Shown here: positions 61,054 through 64,000 of the stretch, piece by piece
How positions within the stretch are numbered: the first letter of the stretch is position 1
Layout of the letters: the number at the start of each line of letters is the position of its first letter
Assembly (NCBI GenBank): GCA_028554795.2
Contig: JAPYKE020000033.1
Location: 4,817,501-4,881,500, forward strand
Origin: Sinohyriopsis cumingii
Lineage: Eukaryota > Mollusca > Bivalvia > Unionida > Unionidae
Direction: 5' to 3'
Length of the DNA stretch: 64,000 nt
Translations under genes and position numbers: made by a program
Notes under the pieces: generated by a model
What the model was told of the DNA's origin: nothing
Databases searched by the model: none
Seen by the model: the letters and a program-made list of their open reading frames with translations, nothing else

Positions 61054-61312
61054 ATAGCAGCAGAGAGGGGAAACAGACCAAATGATTCCGACAAACAAAT
61101 AAAACAAAACAAAAAAAAAATAAAATCTGTAGAAAGGTCCAGATTTTCACAAATAAACGTTTCCTGGGAGGTTTTTATTTTTTGTTGAAACTAACCCCAT
61201 CAATAAAACCCTATCGAAAAGGTAGCTGAAAAATAAAGTACTCTACGTGTTTATTTTTTTTTTTTTTAATTACTGGACGACCAACATTGGTAGGCGCCCT
61301 CTCTGCTGCTAT
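61054..61312. repeat. 16-bp perfect inverted repeat at the edge of the viral-like block
   Basis: ATAGCAGCAGAGAGGG at 61054-61069 and its exact reverse complement at 61297-61312, 227 bases apart, the latter three bases before the ATPase stop. It may mark the terminus of the element, a separate small MITE, or a transcription-end structure. The sequence inside is AT-rich with homopolymer runs. Confidence 0.55.
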
Positions 61313-61315
61313 TAA

Positions 61316-61978
61316 TTAAAAGATTTTATCAAGACCCACACGATATCTTGTTCTTGGATCATGTAAATTTATTGTTATAAATCCATGCGGAGTAGCTTGC
61401 GCTCGTGAGAAGAAATTTCTGAATTTAATTATATCCATGTCACCACCACAACAAGTTTGATGAATATTTCGCAGCGTGTGTGTGTCTACACCATTAAACA
61501 CAACTAAAATGTTGCAGTTGTCCCTGATCACTTTTGGTATTTGTGTATATCGTTGAGTAACATAGATCACATCTGTATTTTTATGTCTACCTCGGGAAAA
61601 TATTCTGGCTGGATTTGATTGTTTATCTAGCATCACATCGTCGTATACAACTAAATTATTAATAAATCCGTCTAAAACATATACGGACCGTGCTTCATCA
61701 ATATCGGTTATAAACTCTATAACATCATTACCCTCGTCCAGTAATCGCGCGTTTTCACTAAAATCTTTAAGTACATCATAACATCGTTGATCATCAGCGG
61801 ATGGTGCTACTAAATATAATTTATCCCATTTCAACCATCTCATTATCAGATTAAGTAATAACTGCGTCTTACCCGATCCAGATGGTCCTATGATAATCAT
61901 TCTGATGGAGTTCGGTAGCGCAGGATGATGTTTAACTGGCTCTCGTTTTCTTGTTGCTGAGAAATCAATTATATCCAT
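61316..61978 (-). CDS. A32-like FtsK/HerA-superfamily packaging ATPase
   Basis: 220 residues, intact. Walker A GPSGSGKT at residues 31-38, Walker B-like LVVYDD at 109-114, and a sensor region VIYVTQRYTQIPKVIRDN typical of the viral A32/Polinton ATPase group. These proteins pump DNA into capsids. Start chosen at ATG 61978, 12 bases from the divergent PLA2-like gene, so their promoters must overlap (TATATATTA lies between). The length fits Polinton and adintovirus ATPases. There are no introns and no internal stops. Confidence 0.9.
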   Translation of the reverse strand: MDIIDFSATRKREPVKHHPALPNSIRMIIIGPSGSGKTQLLLNLIMRWLKWDKLYLVAPSADDQRCYDVLKDFSENARLLDEGNDVIEFITDIDEARSVYVLDGFINNLVVYDDVMLDKQSNPARIFSRGRHKNTDVIYVTQRYTQIPKVIRDNCNILVVFNGVDTHTLRNIHQTCCGGDMDIIKFRNFFSRAQATPHGFITINLHDPRTRYRVGLDKIF

Positions 61979-61990
61979 ATATATTATGTC
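61979..61990. promoter_or_regulatory. 12-bp divergent intergenic region
   Basis: TATATTATGTC-like spacer between two diverging starts. It includes TA-rich sequence and an abortive ATG (61985, stopped after two codons). Any bidirectional promoter must extend into the coding regions. Confidence 0.4.
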
Positions 61991-62467
61991 ATGAGTTTAT
62001 ATTGTTTACGCTGTAGATTTAAAACTCCAACTGTTGATTTAGTTACGGTTACAACAAAAAATAAAAAAATAGCGTATGGTGGAAAATGTTCTGTGTGCGG
62101 TAGGAAGAAATTTTCGTTTTTACCTAATAAGCGCGGTGGTGATGTTGCTAATTTGATGTCAAAGTTTCCAGGTGCTCCATGGGCTAAATACAGCGGAGAA
62201 AAACATCTACCAGGATATAATTATTGCGGTCCTGGTACAAGACTTGATATCAGGCTCGATAATCAAGATCAACCAAAACCAGGCGAGAAACCAATAAACG
62301 CTATTGATCGAGCTTGTCACGCTCATGATGTTGCGTATAAAAGTAAAAATCTACAAGATAGACATATTGCGGATGTGAAATTAATTCACGCGCTAGATTC
62401 CATAAAAAATAAAAATATCAAAGAAAAATTAGCTAATTTGGTTAGTAAGATCCGCGATGAAAAGTAA
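61991..62467 (+). CDS. Zinc-ribbon / phospholipase A2-like protein
   Basis: 158 residues. N-terminal zinc ribbon with CLRC (residues 5-8) and CSVC (33-36). It is followed by a PLA2-like module: calcium-loop motif YCGPGT (78-83) and catalytic-type DRACHAHDVAY with His-Asp at 112-113. The PLA2 module resembles that of parvovirus VP1 N-termini, used to leave endosomes; similar domains are known, as I recall, in adintovirus/Polinton-like elements. Both key parts (Gly-rich loop, HD pair) are present. It lies 28 bases upstream of the integrase on the same strand. A capsid-linked role is inferred from family and neighbours only. Confidence 0.85.
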   Translation: MSLYCLRCRFKTPTVDLVTVTTKNKKIAYGGKCSVCGRKKFSFLPNKRGGDVANLMSKFPGAPWAKYSGEKHLPGYNYCGPGTRLDIRLDNQDQPKPGEKPINAIDRACHAHDVAYKSKNLQDRHIADVKLIHALDSIKNKNIKEKLANLVSKIRDEK

Positions 62468-62495
62468 ATTAGCGCTTGGGGCTGGTAATATATAA

Positions 62496-63464
62496 ATGGA
62501 ATCGATTTATTATTCACCGAGAGGATACTGGAGAGGGAAAGCAGCAATTGGTAAACTTGCTGATGCAGCAGCGGTTAAACATCCTACTGCTAAAACGTGG
62601 TTATCCAGACAAGCAATATGGCAAATTTATCTACCACGTCCTAAACAAATTCAGTACGCGTATTTCGATGTCAATGTTCCCAATGAAGTTCATCAAGCTG
62701 ATATTCTGTTTTTACCGCATGATACTGTGCGTGGAAAAACGTACAAGTACGCGTTAACCGTAGTTGATGTTGCAAGTAGATATAAAGAAGCAGAACCGTT
62801 ATCGACGAAAACATCATCTGAAGTAGCCGATGCGTTTGAACGAATTTATCAACGAGGTGGTGAACCACGAGGTGGTCTGCGATGGCCACAGCTACTACAG
62901 GTTGATCCTGGTAAGGAATTTCTTGGTCCAGTATCATCGTTGATGAAACAACATAATACCAAAATACGACGAGGGCATACTGCAATTCACCGTGATCAGG
63001 CAATTGTTGAGCGATTTAATCGAACACTTGCCGAGCGGTTATTTGGATATCAATACGCGAGGGAATTTATTCAGGATAAAAGATCTCGCGAATGGGTTGC
63101 AAGATTACCAAATGTGATAGCTGCATTAAATAATGAGATCACACGAACAACCAACATGAAACCCACTAGCGCAATTACGAAAAAAAATATACCAACACAA
63201 CGAAAAGATGTTGAAAAACAGAAAATATTGGGTGATGTCACAGTCAGATATTTATATGAGCCTGGTGAACTTGAAGGTGGTAGCGCGAGAGCGACTGATC
63301 CTATTTGGAGTGTTACCACACACAAAATATCCACCGTGACAAGATCGTCAGGTAGACCTGCAATCTACAGATTAGATTCGGCCGCTCCTCAACGCGGATT
63401 TGTACGTGAACAACTACAAATAATCCCCACGGATACACAACTACCACCGCGATCACTTAACTAG
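62496..63464 (+). CDS. Retroviral-type DDE integrase (Maverick/Polinton class)
   Basis: 322 residues, intact. The rve core carries catalytic Asp69 (EVHQAD), Asp137 (LQVDPGKEF) and Glu172 (AIVERFNRTL), with the D-35-E spacing exact. The C-terminal ~80 residues (DPIWSVTTHKI, then YRLD and GFVREQLQIIP) match the small barrel or chromo-like tail of Polinton integrases. It would insert the element's ends into host DNA. It follows the PLA2-like gene and overlaps the convergent helicase-HNH gene by 8 bases. The frame starting at 62476 is a shadow. Confidence 0.92.
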   Translation: MESIYYSPRGYWRGKAAIGKLADAAAVKHPTAKTWLSRQAIWQIYLPRPKQIQYAYFDVNVPNEVHQADILFLPHDTVRGKTYKYALTVVDVASRYKEAEPLSTKTSSEVADAFERIYQRGGEPRGGLRWPQLLQVDPGKEFLGPVSSLMKQHNTKIRRGHTAIHRDQAIVERFNRTLAERLFGYQYAREFIQDKRSREWVARLPNVIAALNNEITRTTNMKPTSAITKKNIPTQRKDVEKQKILGDVTVRYLYEPGELEGGSARATDPIWSVTTHKISTVTRSSGRPAIYRLDSAAPQRGFVREQLQIIPTDTQLPPRSLN

Positions 63465-64000
63465 CGCCAAGGGTGCCTGCACCCCGACGTCGATTACACT
63501 CGAAACAGGTCAGCATGGTATTTTCTCGTGTATGACCGCGACTATTATCTTTTCTATCTACGGTAAATTGTCTTGAATCATTACTCGAATACCTCCACAG
63601 CATTATACAATTGCAACTTGTGCAATGATTATTCTGCTGCTGTTTTAACTCAATAATAAATTCAACATCAAGATCAAAGTCGCGTTTATTTTTTTTATCA
63701 GATTGTTTATATCCGATTAATTTTTTTCTTATTATATCATCATCGATGATGTTAAATTTATCAACGAATTCAGGAATTATAATTCTACGTAATTGAGATA
63801 TTTTTCTGACCCTCGATACCGCTAAATAAACTAAATTTGACCACTCGATGTGATCGTCTACAATCCAGACTCGTGTGTCAGAAATAGTTAATCCCTGAGA
63901 CGAGTGGATCGTCATAGCGTATCCCAACACCCATGGAGATTTGTCAGCGTGTATTGCATCTTCGACCACACTGATATCAACGGCGACAATATCATTTAAT
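63457..64000 (-). CDS. SF1 (Pif1/RecD-like) helicase C-terminus fused to HNH nuclease, partial
   Basis: Open from the window edge (5' part missing; frame continuous to 64000) to TAA at 63457-63459. The N-terminal visible part has helicase motifs GYAMTIHSSQGLTI (motif V) and YLAVSRVR (motif VI). After a charged linker comes an HNH/McrA-like nuclease: CTSC, then FTVDRKDNSRGHTRENTMLT, then CFECN, giving a Cys4 zinc site plus D, H and N. Helicase-HNH fusion on one chain suggests a genome-replication or processing enzyme of the element. Stop overlaps the integrase stop tail to tail. Confidence 0.85.
   Translation of the reverse strand, partial: LNDIVAVDISVVEDAIHADKSPWVLGYAMTIHSSQGLTISDTRVWIVDDHIEWSNLVYLAVSRVRKISQLRRIIIPEFVDKFNIIDDDIIRKKLIGYKQSDKKNKRDFDLDVEFIIELKQQQNNHCTSCNCIMLWRYSSNDSRQFTVDRKDNSRGHTRENTMLTCFECNRRRGAGTLGAS

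Overview
This is an AT-rich animal genomic window, most consistent with a bivalve or related mollusc. That assignment is an inference from four features: spliced genes with long introns, a macro-domain protein of the PARP14/PARP15-like group that is expanded in molluscs, tRNA-derived SINEs with a conserved central region, and many minisatellites and MITE-like elements. No bacterial gene organisation is present, so nearly all the open frames here are chance or shadow frames.

Region 1 (about 7.6-33.2 kb, + strand) holds the only convincing host gene. Four exons build a full macro (ADP-ribose-binding) domain, two more build a KH-like segment, and two large downstream exons encode a trypsin-fold protease with His, Asp and Ser in the expected motifs. 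All splice phases match across the eight exons, so one protein of about 800 residues (macro, KH-like, protease) is possible. The 7.7-kb intron before the protease exons means two adjacent genes remain an alternative. A decayed coding block (6057-6786) and a candidate small exon (1532-1616) lie upstream. The introns and upstream flank carry at least ten unrelated minisatellite arrays, a roughly 2-kb AT-rich satellite, a degenerate 145-bp tandem element, and a degenerate array of about 340-bp units invaded by a SINE.

Region 2 (33.2-61 kb) has no convincing host gene. It contains a 2.55-kb minus-strand retrotransposed copy with a poly(A) tail and a perfect 13-bp target-site duplication. That copy encodes only an ORF1-like zinc-knuckle, glutamine-rich protein, broken by two single-base frameshifts, and has no reverse transcriptase. 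The region also has a SINE with its own 12-bp target-site duplication, a decayed minus-strand coding tract (44.7-48.1 kb), two copies of a 290-bp repeat beside microsatellites, a TA-flanked foldback MITE nested in another repeat, and an hAT-type MITE.

Region 3 (61.3-64.0 kb, running off the right edge) is a compact virus-like block of the Maverick/Polinton or adintovirus type. It has an A32-like packaging ATPase on the minus strand. A zinc-ribbon/phospholipase-A2-like protein and a DDE integrase follow on the plus strand. Last comes an SF1 helicase C-terminus fused to an HNH nuclease, on the minus strand. All four frames are open, genes overlap or are nearly abutting, and there are no introns, which suggests a recent insertion. 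Capsid and DNA polymerase genes would have to lie beyond 64,000.
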